Made by a program: the position numbers and the translations under genes | Assembly (NCBI GenBank): GCA_022509085.1 | Contig: JAFLTW010000002.1 | Span: 180,455-244,454, forward strand | Source: Muribaculaceae bacterium | Lineage (GTDB): Bacteria > Bacteroidota > Bacteroidia > Bacteroidales > Muribaculaceae | Direction: 5' to 3' | Length of the DNA stretch: 64,000 nt | Part shown: positions 8,765 to 16,140 of the stretch, piece by piece | Position numbering within the stretch: the first letter of the stretch is position 1 | How the letters are laid out: every line of letters begins with the position of its first letter | Notes under the pieces: generated by a model | What the model was told of the DNA's origin: nothing | What the model saw: only the letters and a program-made list of their open reading frames with translations | Databases searched by the model: none

Positions 8765-10009
8765 TTAGTCGAGCTTGTGGATTACGAGACCGGAGCGGAG
8801 CTTGGGCTCAAACCATGTGGTCTTCGGGGGCATGATGTTGCCGGTGTCGGCTATGTTCATCAGCTGGTCCATGGTTACGGGATAGAGGGCGAGTGCCATC
8901 TTCATCTCTCCGGAGTCGACCCGGCGCTGGAGCTCCTCGAGGCCGCGGATGCCGCCCACGAAGTCGATGCGCTTGTCGCTGCGCAGGTCGGTGATGCCGA
9001 GGATGTCGCGCAGGATGAGGTCGCTGGATACCGTTACGTCGAGCACTCCGATGGGATCCTTGTCGTCATACGTGCCGGGTTTAGCGGTGAGCGAATACCA
9101 CTTGCCGTCGAGGTAGAGGGCGAAGTTGTGCAGCGCGTTGGGGCGGTAGGGCTCTGTCCCTTTCTCTTCCACGTCGAAGTTTACGCGGATTTTGTCGAGG
9201 AATTCTGCGGGAGTGAGTCCGTTGAGGTCGCGCACCACGCGGTTGTAGTCGATGATCTTGAGGTGGGATGCGGGGAAGGCCACGGCCAGGAAGTAGTTGT
9301 ATTCCTCGTCGCCTTTATGGTTGGGGTTGTTTTTGGCCTTTTCGGCGCCTACGAGGGCGGCGGCTGCGGAGCGGTGATGGCCGTCGGCGATGTAGAGGTT
9401 GGGTATCTTGTCGAATTCCTCGGTGATCTTGTCGATGATCTTCTTGTCGTGGATCACCCACAGGGTGTGTCCGAATCCGTCGGGAGCCACGAAGTCATAT
9501 TCGGGTTTGCCGGCCGTTACGGTCCTGATGATGTTTTCAAGTTCCTCGTTGTCGGGGAAAGCGAAGAATACGGGTTCGATGTTGGCGTTGTTGACACGCA
9601 CGTGTTTCATGCGGTCTTCCTCCTTGTCGCGGCGGGTGAGCTCATGCTTTTTGATGCGGCCCTCCATATAGTCGTCTACCCAGGCTGCCACGACGAAGCC
9701 ATACTGTGTGCGGCCGTCCATCGTCTGGGCGTAGATGTAGTATTTGTCTTCCTCGTCGGGCACGAGCCAGCCCTCTTTCTGGAAGCGGTGGAAGTTTTCC
9801 ACGGCCTTCTCATACACCTTGGGGTCGTGTTCGTCGGTGCCCGGTTCGAATTCGATTTCGGGTTTGATGATGCGGTAGAGCGATTTGGGGTTGCCTTCGG
9901 CCTCTGAGCGTGCCTCTTCGGAGTTAAGCACGTCATAGGGACGCGACACTACTTCTTCTACCATCTCTTTCGGGGGACGTATCCCCTTGAAGGGTTTTAC
10001 TTTTGCCAT
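8765..10009 (-). CDS. DUF1015 family protein
   Basis: 414 aa, full-length match in style to DUF1015: start VKPFKGIRPPKEMVEEVVSRPYDVLNSEEAR, the central YIADGHHRSAAA segment (a conserved DGHHR motif) and the C-terminal IVHKLD. The function is not established; in Bacteroides the family is often found near serC/serA, which are not here. It is the first gene of the minus-strand run leading to the transporter. No signal peptide or membrane segment, so it is cytoplasmic. Confidence 0.85.
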   Translation of the reverse strand: MAKVKPFKGIRPPKEMVEEVVSRPYDVLNSEEARSEAEGNPKSLYRIIKPEIEFEPGTDEHDPKVYEKAVENFHRFQKEGWLVPDEEDKYYIYAQTMDGRTQYGFVVAAWVDDYMEGRIKKHELTRRDKEEDRMKHVRVNNANIEPVFFAFPDNEELENIIRTVTAGKPEYDFVAPDGFGHTLWVIHDKKIIDKITEEFDKIPNLYIADGHHRSAAAALVGAEKAKNNPNHKGDEEYNYFLAVAFPASHLKIIDYNRVVRDLNGLTPAEFLDKIRVNFDVEEKGTEPYRPNALHNFALYLDGKWYSLTAKPGTYDDKDPIGVLDVTVSSDLILRDILGITDLRSDKRIDFVGGIRGLEELQRRVDSGEMKMALALYPVTMDQLMNIADTGNIMPPKTTWFEPKLRSGLVIHKLD

Positions 10010-10076
10010 TGGTTATGTTTATATAGATTTAAGGGTTTATGTAGTCTTCTTATTCAGTGTTTCGGTTTTGTCCGGG

Positions 10077-10523
10077 TCAGGGGTTGTCGTGTTTCCTTGC
10101 GCAGTCTTTGCAAAGGCCGTATACCATTGTGGAGCAGTAGGTGGGGCTGAAGCCCTCGAGGTCCATCTCTTCCGGACGGAAAAACGTGTTTTCCTCAATC
10201 TCGCGGATCTTTCCGCAGGCGTTGCAGACGAGGTGGAGATGGCTGCCGACGGCCACCTCGAAGCAGGTTTTCCGGGAGCCGAACATATGGCGGTTGAGCA
10301 GTCCGCAGTCTACGAGCAGTTCGAGGGTGCTGTAGATCGTTGCGCGGCTTACGTGGTAACCCGATGCCTCCATGTTGTCGTAGAGCGCGTCGGCGGCGAA
10401 GTGGCCCGGCAGCGAGAGCGCCTTCTCCAGAAGCGCGAAGCGCTCGGGCGTCTTCCGCAGCTTGCGGTCGGTAAGGTATTGCTTGAATTTCTCCCTGGGC
10501 GAGAGACTGGTCTGCGAAACCAT
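10077..10523 (-). CDS. Fur-family transcriptional regulator
   Basis: 148 aa. N-terminal winged helix (LRKTPERFALLEKAL, VSRATIYSTLELLVDCGLL) and a C-terminal metal-binding/dimerisation half with HLHLVCNACGKIREIEE and the two CxxC pairs (CNAC, CKDC) that hold the structural zinc. Whether it senses iron, zinc, manganese or peroxide cannot be told from sequence. It is transcribed from its own promoter and no obvious metal-uptake gene is adjacent. Confidence 0.92.
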   Translation of the reverse strand: MVSQTSLSPREKFKQYLTDRKLRKTPERFALLEKALSLPGHFAADALYDNMEASGYHVSRATIYSTLELLVDCGLLNRHMFGSRKTCFEVAVGSHLHLVCNACGKIREIEENTFFRPEEMDLEGFSPTYCSTMVYGLCKDCARKHDNP

Positions 10524-10550
10524 GGTATCAGACGGGGTCTAAATTTATTG

Positions 10551-10582
10551 CAAACTTACTAAATTTTTTCGAGGGTTGCAAA
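10551..10582 (-). promoter_or_regulatory. Promoter of the Fur-family gene
   Basis: On the minus strand: TTTG (10579-10582), 20 bp, TAAGTTTG (10551-10558), an exact TAnnTTTG box, 28 bases before the start codon. TTGCAAAT-like and ATTGCAAAA-like half-sites nearby could be the operator, but this is only a guess. Confidence 0.7.
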
Positions 10583-10823
10583 TCGAGTGAGGAAATAGAT
10601 TGCAAAACGGGCATTGAAACCGGAAAAAAGTAAGGGTGGGCATCTGCTGCTCACCCTTACACTGAATCCACTATAACTATACTAACTATAAACCTTACTT
10701 CTCTATCTCATCCTCGCGGACTCTCAAGAAGTCTAACCCACTTTGCTTATTTGCAGTTAAAACAAGCGGGCAAGGCTATAGGTTTGTCGTTTTAACACTG
10801 TTTTAACAAGTTTAACGCTCGTT
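10583..10823. other. Gene-free stretch between Fur and nitroreductase genes
   Basis: Contains one terminator (see next entry) and a run of CTATAACTATACTAACTAT-like repeats at about 10670-10690. No open reading frame, tRNA or recognisable riboswitch was seen. Confidence 0.5.
10624..10660 (-). terminator. Rho-independent terminator (minus strand)
   Basis: On the minus strand a stem GTAAGGGTG...CACCCTTAC (about 9 bp) is followed directly by CTTTTTT. It would end the nitroreductase transcript about 160 bases after the stop codon. Confidence 0.8.
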
Positions 10824-11453
10824 TCACCAGCGGTTGTAACGCACGTTTTCCGGGTTCCATTTGTTCTTGGGTTCCGGACTCTCGTCGGGCCAGCCGAGTG
10901 TGATCACGTCGAGCGGAATGATGTTTTCGGGCAGACCGAGCACGGCTTTCACGCCGGGTATGCGTTCGGGATTGGGATACACGCCACACCACACTGCGCC
11001 CAGGCCGTATGCATGGGCCGCCAGCAGGATGTTTTCAGTGGCTGCGGAGCAGTCTTGCACCCAGTATTCCCTTGCCTCGCCCTCGAGAGCCTTGTCCATG
11101 TTGCCGCACACCACGATGGCAGCCGTGGCCGTCTTGAGGTTGGAGTAGGGGTGCACCTCACGCAGCGAGTCGAGTACCTCCTTTTCGGTTATAACGACAA
11201 AGGCCCAGGGCTGCTTGTTGACGGCCGAGGGAGCGGCCATGCCGGCTTTCACCAGGATGTCGAGCGTGTCTTTCGAGATGGGACGGTCGGTAAACTGGCG
11301 GATGCTCGTGCGGGTCATGATGTTTTCAATCACGGCAGCCGTGGCGTCGCTCCCGCCTTGCGGAGTGGCGGCAGCCTTGTCGGAACTTGAGGCGGTGCAT
11401 GCACCGAAGATACCTGTTGCGCAGATCATTGCTGTAAGAATTGATTTTTTCAT
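10824..11453 (-). CDS. Exported nitroreductase-family protein
   Basis: 209 aa. After an N-terminal signal (MKKSILTAMICATGIFGAC) and a short low-complexity linker, residues about 40-209 are a nitroreductase fold: MTRTSIRQFTDRPISKDTLDILVKAGMAAPSAVNKQPWAFVV, then AATENILLAAHAYGLGAVWCG and the C-terminal ITLGWPDE. These are FMN- and NAD(P)H-binding features. The signal followed by Cys suggests a lipoprotein, although the lipobox (FGAC) is not ideal. FMN enzymes of this family are usually cytoplasmic, so export is unusual. Single-gene unit with its own terminator. Confidence 0.85.
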   Translation of the reverse strand: MKKSILTAMICATGIFGACTASSSDKAAATPQGGSDATAAVIENIMTRTSIRQFTDRPISKDTLDILVKAGMAAPSAVNKQPWAFVVITEKEVLDSLREVHPYSNLKTATAAIVVCGNMDKALEGEAREYWVQDCSAATENILLAAHAYGLGAVWCGVYPNPERIPGVKAVLGLPENIIPLDVITLGWPDESPEPKNKWNPENVRYNRW

Positions 11454-11506
11454 AGTTGTTAAATCTTTATTATAGTTATCTACGGCAAATTTAGCAAAAA
11501 TAATGT

Positions 11507-11514
11507 TAACTTTG
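11507..11514 (+). promoter_or_regulatory. -7 box upstream of the membrane protein/thioesterase/dprA operon
   Basis: TAACTTTG at 11507-11514 is an exact TAnnTTTG box. A good -33 TTG is not seen at the usual distance. The expected transcription start is around 11520, which affects the choice of start codon for the next gene. Confidence 0.55.
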
Positions 11515-11518
11515 CATT

Positions 11519-12064
11519 GTGAAAGAAACTCAATCAGAAAATTTTTTTGTTGAGGAGGCGTCGGCTCCTGCTGAGACCGTCTGCATGCGCCGCTGGCACT
11601 GCTACCTTCTGATGCTCATGCATCAGGCCCCGGCCGCAGGCTGGGTGGTCGGACTGCTTTGCGTGGCCTTGGTGGTGGCGGGGTTTATCGTCTCGCCGTG
11701 GCTCGGCGTGGCTGCCCTCGGCGTGAGCGCCTTCATAGCCGTGATGGCCATGAGTTTCGTGGTGATGGCCTACGGTTTCTACACCCTGACCTGGGTAAAC
11801 ATGAAGCCCCACACGTTCTCGCTTTCAGGCGACAGCCTGCGCATCGTCTTCGACGACGGGCGCGAGGTAGGCGTTGCTCTGAACCAGCTCCGGCCCTATA
11901 CCATCTATCCCGGCGGCGTACTGGTGCCCGTAGCCGTGGAAGGGGGTGGCTGGCTGTGGTTTCCCGGCGGCTCTCAGCCTGACGGTATGCCGCTGCCGGA
12001 GTTTCTGAAAAGACTCTATAACCATACTGACAAGCAACCTGCAGATGAGCATAATACAGACTAA
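11519..12064 (+). CDS. Two-helix membrane protein of unknown function
   Basis: Up to 181 aa with two adjacent membrane helices (GWVVGLLCVALVVAGFIV and the following ALGVSAFIAVMAMSFVVMAYG), then a soluble beta-rich part (FSLSGDSLRIVFDDGREVGVALNQLRPYTIYP) resembling YcxB-like C-terminal domains. The frame can begin with GTG at 11519 or with ATG at 11585. The -7 box places transcription start near 11520, so the GTG start would make a nearly leaderless message; the ATG (MRRWHCYLLMLM) is the conservative alternative. It overlaps the thioesterase gene by 20 bases. No family was recognised with confidence. Confidence 0.6.
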   Translation: MKETQSENFFVEEASAPAETVCMRRWHCYLLMLMHQAPAAGWVVGLLCVALVVAGFIVSPWLGVAALGVSAFIAVMAMSFVVMAYGFYTLTWVNMKPHTFSLSGDSLRIVFDDGREVGVALNQLRPYTIYPGGVLVPVAVEGGGWLWFPGGSQPDGMPLPEFLKRLYNHTDKQPADEHNTD

Positions 12065-12464
12065 AGACAGAAAATATTGCTTCGTGATGGAGATGGAGGT
12101 GCGCGACTACGAACTCGACTGCGAGCAGATAGTCAACAACGCCAACTACCTTCATTATATGGAGCATACGCGCCATAAGTTTTGCCAGGCGGCAGGCATG
12201 CCGTTTTTCGAGATGCACCGTCAGGGCATCGACGCCGTGGTGAGGCGTGTGGAGATAGAATACCTCTCCCCGCTGCGCAGCATGGAGAAGTTTACGAGCT
12301 GCCTGAGCCTCGAGCGCAAGGGCCCCAGATATATATTCCACCAGGATATCGTGAAGCAGAACGGCGAACTCGCCGCCTCGGCCCAGATAACGGCCGTGAT
12401 ACTGCGCGACGGTAAGTTGACTCGCGGCGATGAACTCATCGAGATTTTCGGAAAATATCTATAA
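12045..12464 (+). CDS. Acyl-CoA thioesterase, hotdog fold (4HBT/YbgC-like)
   Basis: 139 aa hotdog-fold protein. The motif VRDYELDCEQIVNNANYLHYMEHTRHKF (about residues 18-46) matches the 4HBT pattern in which an Asp precedes the VNNANY loop and the helix carries YxExxR. Probably hydrolyses an acyl-CoA thioester; the substrate is unknown. The start lies inside the end of the upstream membrane protein gene (20-base overlap) and its own end overlaps dprA by 35 bases, so the three genes form a tight operon. Confidence 0.85.
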   Translation: MSIIQTKDRKYCFVMEMEVRDYELDCEQIVNNANYLHYMEHTRHKFCQAAGMPFFEMHRQGIDAVVRRVEIEYLSPLRSMEKFTSCLSLERKGPRYIFHQDIVKQNGELAASAQITAVILRDGKLTRGDELIEIFGKYL

Positions 12465-13557
12465 GCTCGCCACAGTCTTCCTCGACGGGCTTACCCCGGA
12501 GACCGTAGCGCGGTTTCCGGAGTCGGGACTTGACGCCGAGGCGTTTTTCACCGTACCCGACGCCGAACTGCGTCACGTCCTCCATCTCCCCAAGGGGGTG
12601 GACTTCGGCATGTATCGCCGTGAGGAGGCTGTGGCGCGTGCCCGCAAGGAGCAGGAATTCATGGACCGCCACGGAATCCGGGCGCTCTATGTGCACGATG
12701 CCGACTATCCCCGGCGCCTGCTGGAGATCTCCACGCCGCCCAAGGTGCTCTTCGTGTTGGGTAACCCCGACCTCAATGTGGAGCATCTGGTCAGTGTGGT
12801 GGGCACCCGTCGTTGCACGCAGGCCGGCATGGACTGGTGTCGCGCCTTCGTGGAGGAGTTATCGCCCCTTTTCCCCGACCTTTGGGTGGTGTCCGGACTT
12901 GCCTATGGCATCGACAGCGTGGCGCATGCCGCGGCCATAGCCGCCGGCCGACCCACGGCGGCGGTGCTGGCCCACGGACTCGATACGATCTACCCCGCGG
13001 CCCACAGGCTTCTGGCCAAGGATATCATAGCTAAGGGGGGAGCCCTGATCTCGGAATATCCCTCGGGAGTTACGCCCTACAGGAGCCGTTTCCTGGAGCG
13101 CAACAGGATAGTGGCCTCCATCAGCGACGCCACGGTGGTGGTGGAGAGCGAGATCAAGGGGGGCGCCATGTCTACGGCCAATACGGCCTTCTCGTATTCG
13201 CGCGACGTCTTCGCCGTGCCCGGCCGACCCTCCGACACCATGAGCAGCGGGTGCAATCACCTCATACGCAAGAACAAGGCACATATCCTCTCCAACGTCA
13301 CCGACTTCATCGAGGATATGGACTGGCGACCCGCCGGACTGAAGATGGAGCCCCGCCAGCGGTTGCTTTTCCCCGAACTGGAGGGCGACCTCCGCATCGT
13401 CTACGACTGTATCCGGTTTCGCCGCGAACCGATGACCCCCGACGCCATCCATGCCGCCACCACCCTCCCCATAGCCAAGGTGATGGCCGCTCTGGGCGAG
13501 CTGGAATTTGACGGCATAGTAAGCCGCCTCTCCGGCAACCGCTACGAGCTGGCTTAG
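12430..13557 (+). CDS. dprA: DNA-processing protein DprA
   Basis: 375 aa. N-terminal SAM-like region, central Rossmann fold with VVGTRRCTQAGMDWCRAF, SGLAYGIDSVAHAAA, TAAVLAHGLDTIYPAAH, ISEYPSGVTPYRSRFLERNRIVA and the GGAMSTANTAFSYSRDVFAVPG segment, then a C-terminal winged helix (MTPDAIHAATTLPIAKVMAALGELEFDGIV). DprA protects incoming single-stranded DNA and loads RecA in transformation. It is last in the operon and convergent with the nucleoside phosphorylase. Start overlaps the thioesterase gene by 35 bases. Confidence 0.96.
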   Translation: MNSSRFSENIYKLATVFLDGLTPETVARFPESGLDAEAFFTVPDAELRHVLHLPKGVDFGMYRREEAVARARKEQEFMDRHGIRALYVHDADYPRRLLEISTPPKVLFVLGNPDLNVEHLVSVVGTRRCTQAGMDWCRAFVEELSPLFPDLWVVSGLAYGIDSVAHAAAIAAGRPTAAVLAHGLDTIYPAAHRLLAKDIIAKGGALISEYPSGVTPYRSRFLERNRIVASISDATVVVESEIKGGAMSTANTAFSYSRDVFAVPGRPSDTMSSGCNHLIRKNKAHILSNVTDFIEDMDWRPAGLKMEPRQRLLFPELEGDLRIVYDCIRFRREPMTPDAIHAATTLPIAKVMAALGELEFDGIVSRLSGNRYELA

Positions 13558-13597
13558 AGAGGCGGACTACTCCTTTAGTAATATTTTTCTCTTCCGC

Positions 13598-14473
13598 TCA
13601 GATGCGATTGAGGACGGTTTCTACCAGACGTTTTACGGATGGTTTGTAGTCGGTGTTGGCTTTTGTGGCTCGGCGTTCGGCGATGATGCAGCATACGGTC
13701 ATTGCCTTGTGGCCAAGCAGTTTGGCCATACCCTGCAGGCATGCGCTCTCCATCTCGAAGTTGGTGATGGGGCGGTCGTGGTAGAGGAAGCTCTCGATCT
13801 TGGAGTTGAGGTCGGGGTCGGCGAGTTTCAGGCGCACCATGCGGCCCTGCGGGGCGTAGAAGCCCACGGCGGCAATAGTGTAGCCGCGGTGCATGTCGTC
13901 GCGTCCGATGCGCTCTACGAGTTCGGCGTCGGCATCCACCACATAGGGTGCGGCCCATGTCTCGGGCCAGTTGACGTGGCGGCAGAAGAGGCGCTCGAAG
14001 TCAAGGTCGCACACGGCGTCGCGGTCGGCATAGAAGTTCAGGATGCCGTCGAAGCCCATGCCTTTCTGCGCGATCACGAAGTCGCCTATATGCAGGAACT
14101 CCTGCAGGGAACCCGACGTGCCGATGCGCACCATATTGAGGGTGCGGTGGTGAGGTTTCACCTTGCGTGTGGCGAAGTCTACGTTGGCCAGGGCGTCAAG
14201 TTCGGTTACTACGATCTCGATGTTGTCGGGCCCGATGCCGTGAGATATACACATTATCTCCTTCCCTTTGAAGGTGCCGCCAACGGCGTGGAACTCGCGG
14301 CTCTGCACGTCGTAGTCGACGGTGTCGAAATAGGATGCCACCATGTCTACGCGGCCGGGGTCGCCCACGAGGATGATGTTGTCGCGAAGCTGGTCGGGAC
14401 GCAGGTGAATGTGAAACACCGAACCGTCGTCGTTGATGATGAGTTCGGATGAGGGGATGATTCTTTCTTCCAT
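13598..14473 (-). CDS. Nucleoside phosphorylase (uridine-phosphorylase-like)
   Basis: 291 aa PNP/UDP family enzyme: DNIILVGDPGRVDMVA near the start (phosphate loop), SHGIGPDNIEIVVTELDAL, VRIGTSGSLQE and the MESACLQGMAKLLGHKAMTVC segment with the ribose-binding ME pair. It cleaves nucleosides with phosphate to give ribose-1-phosphate and a base; the sequence looks nearest to uridine phosphorylase, but specificity is not certain. It is longer than the E. coli Udp (about 253 aa) mainly at the N-terminus. Downstream partner in the unit is none; the porin gene lies 33 bases upstream and may be cotranscribed. Confidence 0.88.
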   Translation of the reverse strand: MEERIIPSSELIINDDGSVFHIHLRPDQLRDNIILVGDPGRVDMVASYFDTVDYDVQSREFHAVGGTFKGKEIMCISHGIGPDNIEIVVTELDALANVDFATRKVKPHHRTLNMVRIGTSGSLQEFLHIGDFVIAQKGMGFDGILNFYADRDAVCDLDFERLFCRHVNWPETWAAPYVVDADAELVERIGRDDMHRGYTIAAVGFYAPQGRMVRLKLADPDLNSKIESFLYHDRPITNFEMESACLQGMAKLLGHKAMTVCCIIAERRATKANTDYKPSVKRLVETVLNRI

Positions 14474-14506
14474 AGTATGAAGTTTAACTTGTTGCTGAAA
14501 AAGGTA

Positions 14507-15511
14507 TTAGAAATGTGCTATGACCTCCACCACGATGCGGTCGTCGTCGGTGAGCGACGGCGTCACGCCCTTGCGGAAGAAGTATTTCTCATAGTTGATG
14601 CGGAAGTCGGCCTGCAGCTTGCTCTTCAGGGAGAGGGTTGCGCCGAGGGTAAGGCGGTGGCATTCAGGGTTGTCTATTGTCAGTTTGCCGTCTTCGGCTG
14701 CCACGCCCGAGGAGTGGTTGCCCATATAGTCGTAGCGTGCGGCGCCCGAAACCCCGCCAATCATTTTCTTCTCGATGGGGAAGAGACGATAGACGAAGAA
14801 GTCGAAAGCATTTACGGGTTGGAAGAGCTCGTGCATGTAGTTCTTGCGCAGGTATTCGCCCTCCACGTGCCAGAGACCGTTGTGGAAGTATGCGCCGATG
14901 TCCCACATCTGTTCCCAGGCGATGCCGCGCTTGATGCGGGCTGTGGATGCCGAGGCATACCATTGGGGGAGAAACGCGCTGATGAGCTTGGCCGAAAACC
15001 CGTAGGAATTGGTGAAGTAGAGGCGGTGTTCACCCACGCCGCTGCAGTTGTAGACCCCCGCCTGCACGGTCAGGGGGATTTTGGGGATGTCGTAGCTGCC
15101 GGTGAGTCCGATGTCGCGAAAGCCACCATGCTTGGCCAGGAAAGTACGGTTGACGAAGAATTGCTCGCAGGGCTGGCGGTGGGCGGCGATGGTGAAGGGG
15201 ATACGCTGTTGACCGAGGGTGAAGTTGAGACCTTTGAGGGGGAGCACACGCACGTAGGCATTTACGAGAGCCATCCTACCCCAGTCGCTGAAGTCGACCT
15301 CACCGCAGTATGAGACGATAGGGGCCACGTAACCGTTGACGCCGAACCGAAGGTCGCGCACCTTGAACCCGCCGCGGTTTTGGCGTGTGAGGTATTCATA
15401 TCGAGCCCTCACGGTGCCGTAGACGGTAGGGATATAGATTGACTTCTCGGCGCGGGCCATAGGGGGCAGGGCCAGCAGAAGCAGGAGGGACAGGAGCAGT
15501 AGGCGTTTCAT
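14507..15511 (-). CDS. Outer-membrane porin, OprO/OprP-like
   Basis: 334 aa with a clear signal peptide (MKRLLLLSLLLLLALPPMARA). The mature protein is a chain of amphipathic beta strands, with GTVRARYEYLTRQNRGGFKVRDLRFGVNGYVAPIVSYCGEVDFSDWGRMALVNAYVRV, close in style to phosphate-selective porins OprO/OprP, and a terminal aromatic residue (VEVIAHF). It ends in Phe, as outer-membrane barrels do. The transported ion cannot be inferred. It is the first gene of a likely two-gene unit with the nucleoside phosphorylase, which suggests uptake of phosphorylated or nucleoside compounds, but this is inference. Confidence 0.82.
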   Translation of the reverse strand: MKRLLLLSLLLLLALPPMARAEKSIYIPTVYGTVRARYEYLTRQNRGGFKVRDLRFGVNGYVAPIVSYCGEVDFSDWGRMALVNAYVRVLPLKGLNFTLGQQRIPFTIAAHRQPCEQFFVNRTFLAKHGGFRDIGLTGSYDIPKIPLTVQAGVYNCSGVGEHRLYFTNSYGFSAKLISAFLPQWYASASTARIKRGIAWEQMWDIGAYFHNGLWHVEGEYLRKNYMHELFQPVNAFDFFVYRLFPIEKKMIGGVSGAARYDYMGNHSSGVAAEDGKLTIDNPECHRLTLGATLSLKSKLQADFRINYEKYFFRKGVTPSLTDDDRIVVEVIAHF

Positions 15512-15610
15512 TATCGTTGGTTGGTAGGGTAGGTGTGGGTATTGGGTTAGATGGTATAGGGGTATTGGATTAGGTTGTAAAATTAGTAATAAGATTCAAA
15601 ACAATCAAGA

Positions 15611-15644
15611 AATTTGCATATGCAAATTATTTATTGTAATTTTG
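15611..15644 (+). promoter_or_regulatory. tRNA-Ser promoter with an 18-bp palindrome on the -33 box
   Basis: TTTG (15613-15616), 20 bp, TAATTTTG (15637-15644), ending 22 bases before tRNA-Ser. The -33 box lies inside a perfect 18-bp palindrome AATTTGCATATGCAAATT (15611-15628), which could be an operator. Confidence 0.7.
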
Positions 15645-15666
15645 CAGTCGCTATCAGAAACCCTTT

Positions 15667-15755
15667 GGAGAGATGCCGGAGTGGTCGATCGGGGCGGTCT
15701 CGAAAACCGTTGTGCCTTTTAGGCACCCAGGGTTCGAATCCCTGTCTCTCCGCCA
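15667..15755 (+). tRNA. tRNA-Ser (anticodon CGA), encoded CCA
   Basis: Acceptor stem GGAGAGA (15667-15673) pairs with TCTCTCC (15745-15751), discriminator G, and CCA encoded at 15753-15755. Anticodon arm GCGGT-CTCGAAA-ACCGT gives CGA. Long variable arm as expected for serine tRNA. It stands at the left edge of the accessory repeat region, and two short copies of its 3' end follow. Confidence 0.95.
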
Positions 15756-15900
15756 AGGATTAAGATGAAGAATGCGAGCCCAAGCGAAAGCTTGGGTTTG
15801 CGATTAAATAAGGGTATCCTCAAGCTTGCTTGAAAGAATATCCTTATTTAAATTGCAAAAACCATTTGAAAAATGGTTCGCATTCAATCATCTTAATCCT
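15756..15900. repeat. 145-bp nested inverted repeat directly after tRNA-Ser
   Basis: The outer arms (15756-15780 and about 15875-15900, AGGATTAAGATG... / ...CATCTTAATCCT) pair over about 25 bases. Inside are further arms: CCCAAGC-GAAA-GCTTGGG, an imperfect pair built on TTAAATAAGG / CCTTATTTAA, a CAAGCTTGCTTG palindrome and AACCATTT-GAA-AAATGGTT. The whole would fold as a multi-branched cruciform or RNA. There is no reading frame. Function unknown; it starts exactly where the tRNA ends. Confidence 0.75.
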
Positions 15901-16050
15901 TGAACAGCTTCCCCCTCAAGGGATGGGCGAGCGCACGCGAGCCAATCCCTGTCTCTCCGCCGGGGCGAAAATCGCCCCTTGAACAGCCTCCTCCCTCCCG
16001 GGATGGGCGAGCGCAGGCGAGCCAATCCCTGTCTCTCCGCCGGGGCGAAA
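15901..16050. repeat. Two tandem 79-bp units carrying copies of the tRNA-Ser 3' end
   Basis: Units begin with TGAACAGC at 15901 and 15980. Each contains an exact 18-base copy of the tRNA 3' end (AATCCCTGTCTCTCCGCC; 15944-15961 and 16024-16041; original at 15737-15754). In each the tRNA fragment is paired with a preceding GGGATGGGC to make a hairpin. The GGGGCGAAAATCGCCCC hairpin follows the first. This pattern is what repeated integration at a tRNA attachment site, or local duplication, would leave. Confidence 0.75.
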
Positions 16051-16055
16051 CAAAT

Positions 16056-16134
16056 CATTCGTCAAGAAAAATGTAAAAATCCACATTTTTATTGACGAAT
16101 ATCCCGTGTAACTCTACATTTTTCTTGACGAATG
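16056..16134. repeat. Perfect 20-bp inverted repeat with a third internal copy
   Basis: 16056-16075 and 16115-16134 are exact reverse complements (motif CATTCGTCAAGAAAAATGTA). A near-identical third copy lies at 16082-16101 in the orientation of the right arm. AT-rich, no reliable gene. Could be a recombination or protein-binding site. Confidence 0.8.
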
Positions 16135-16140
16135 CTCTAA

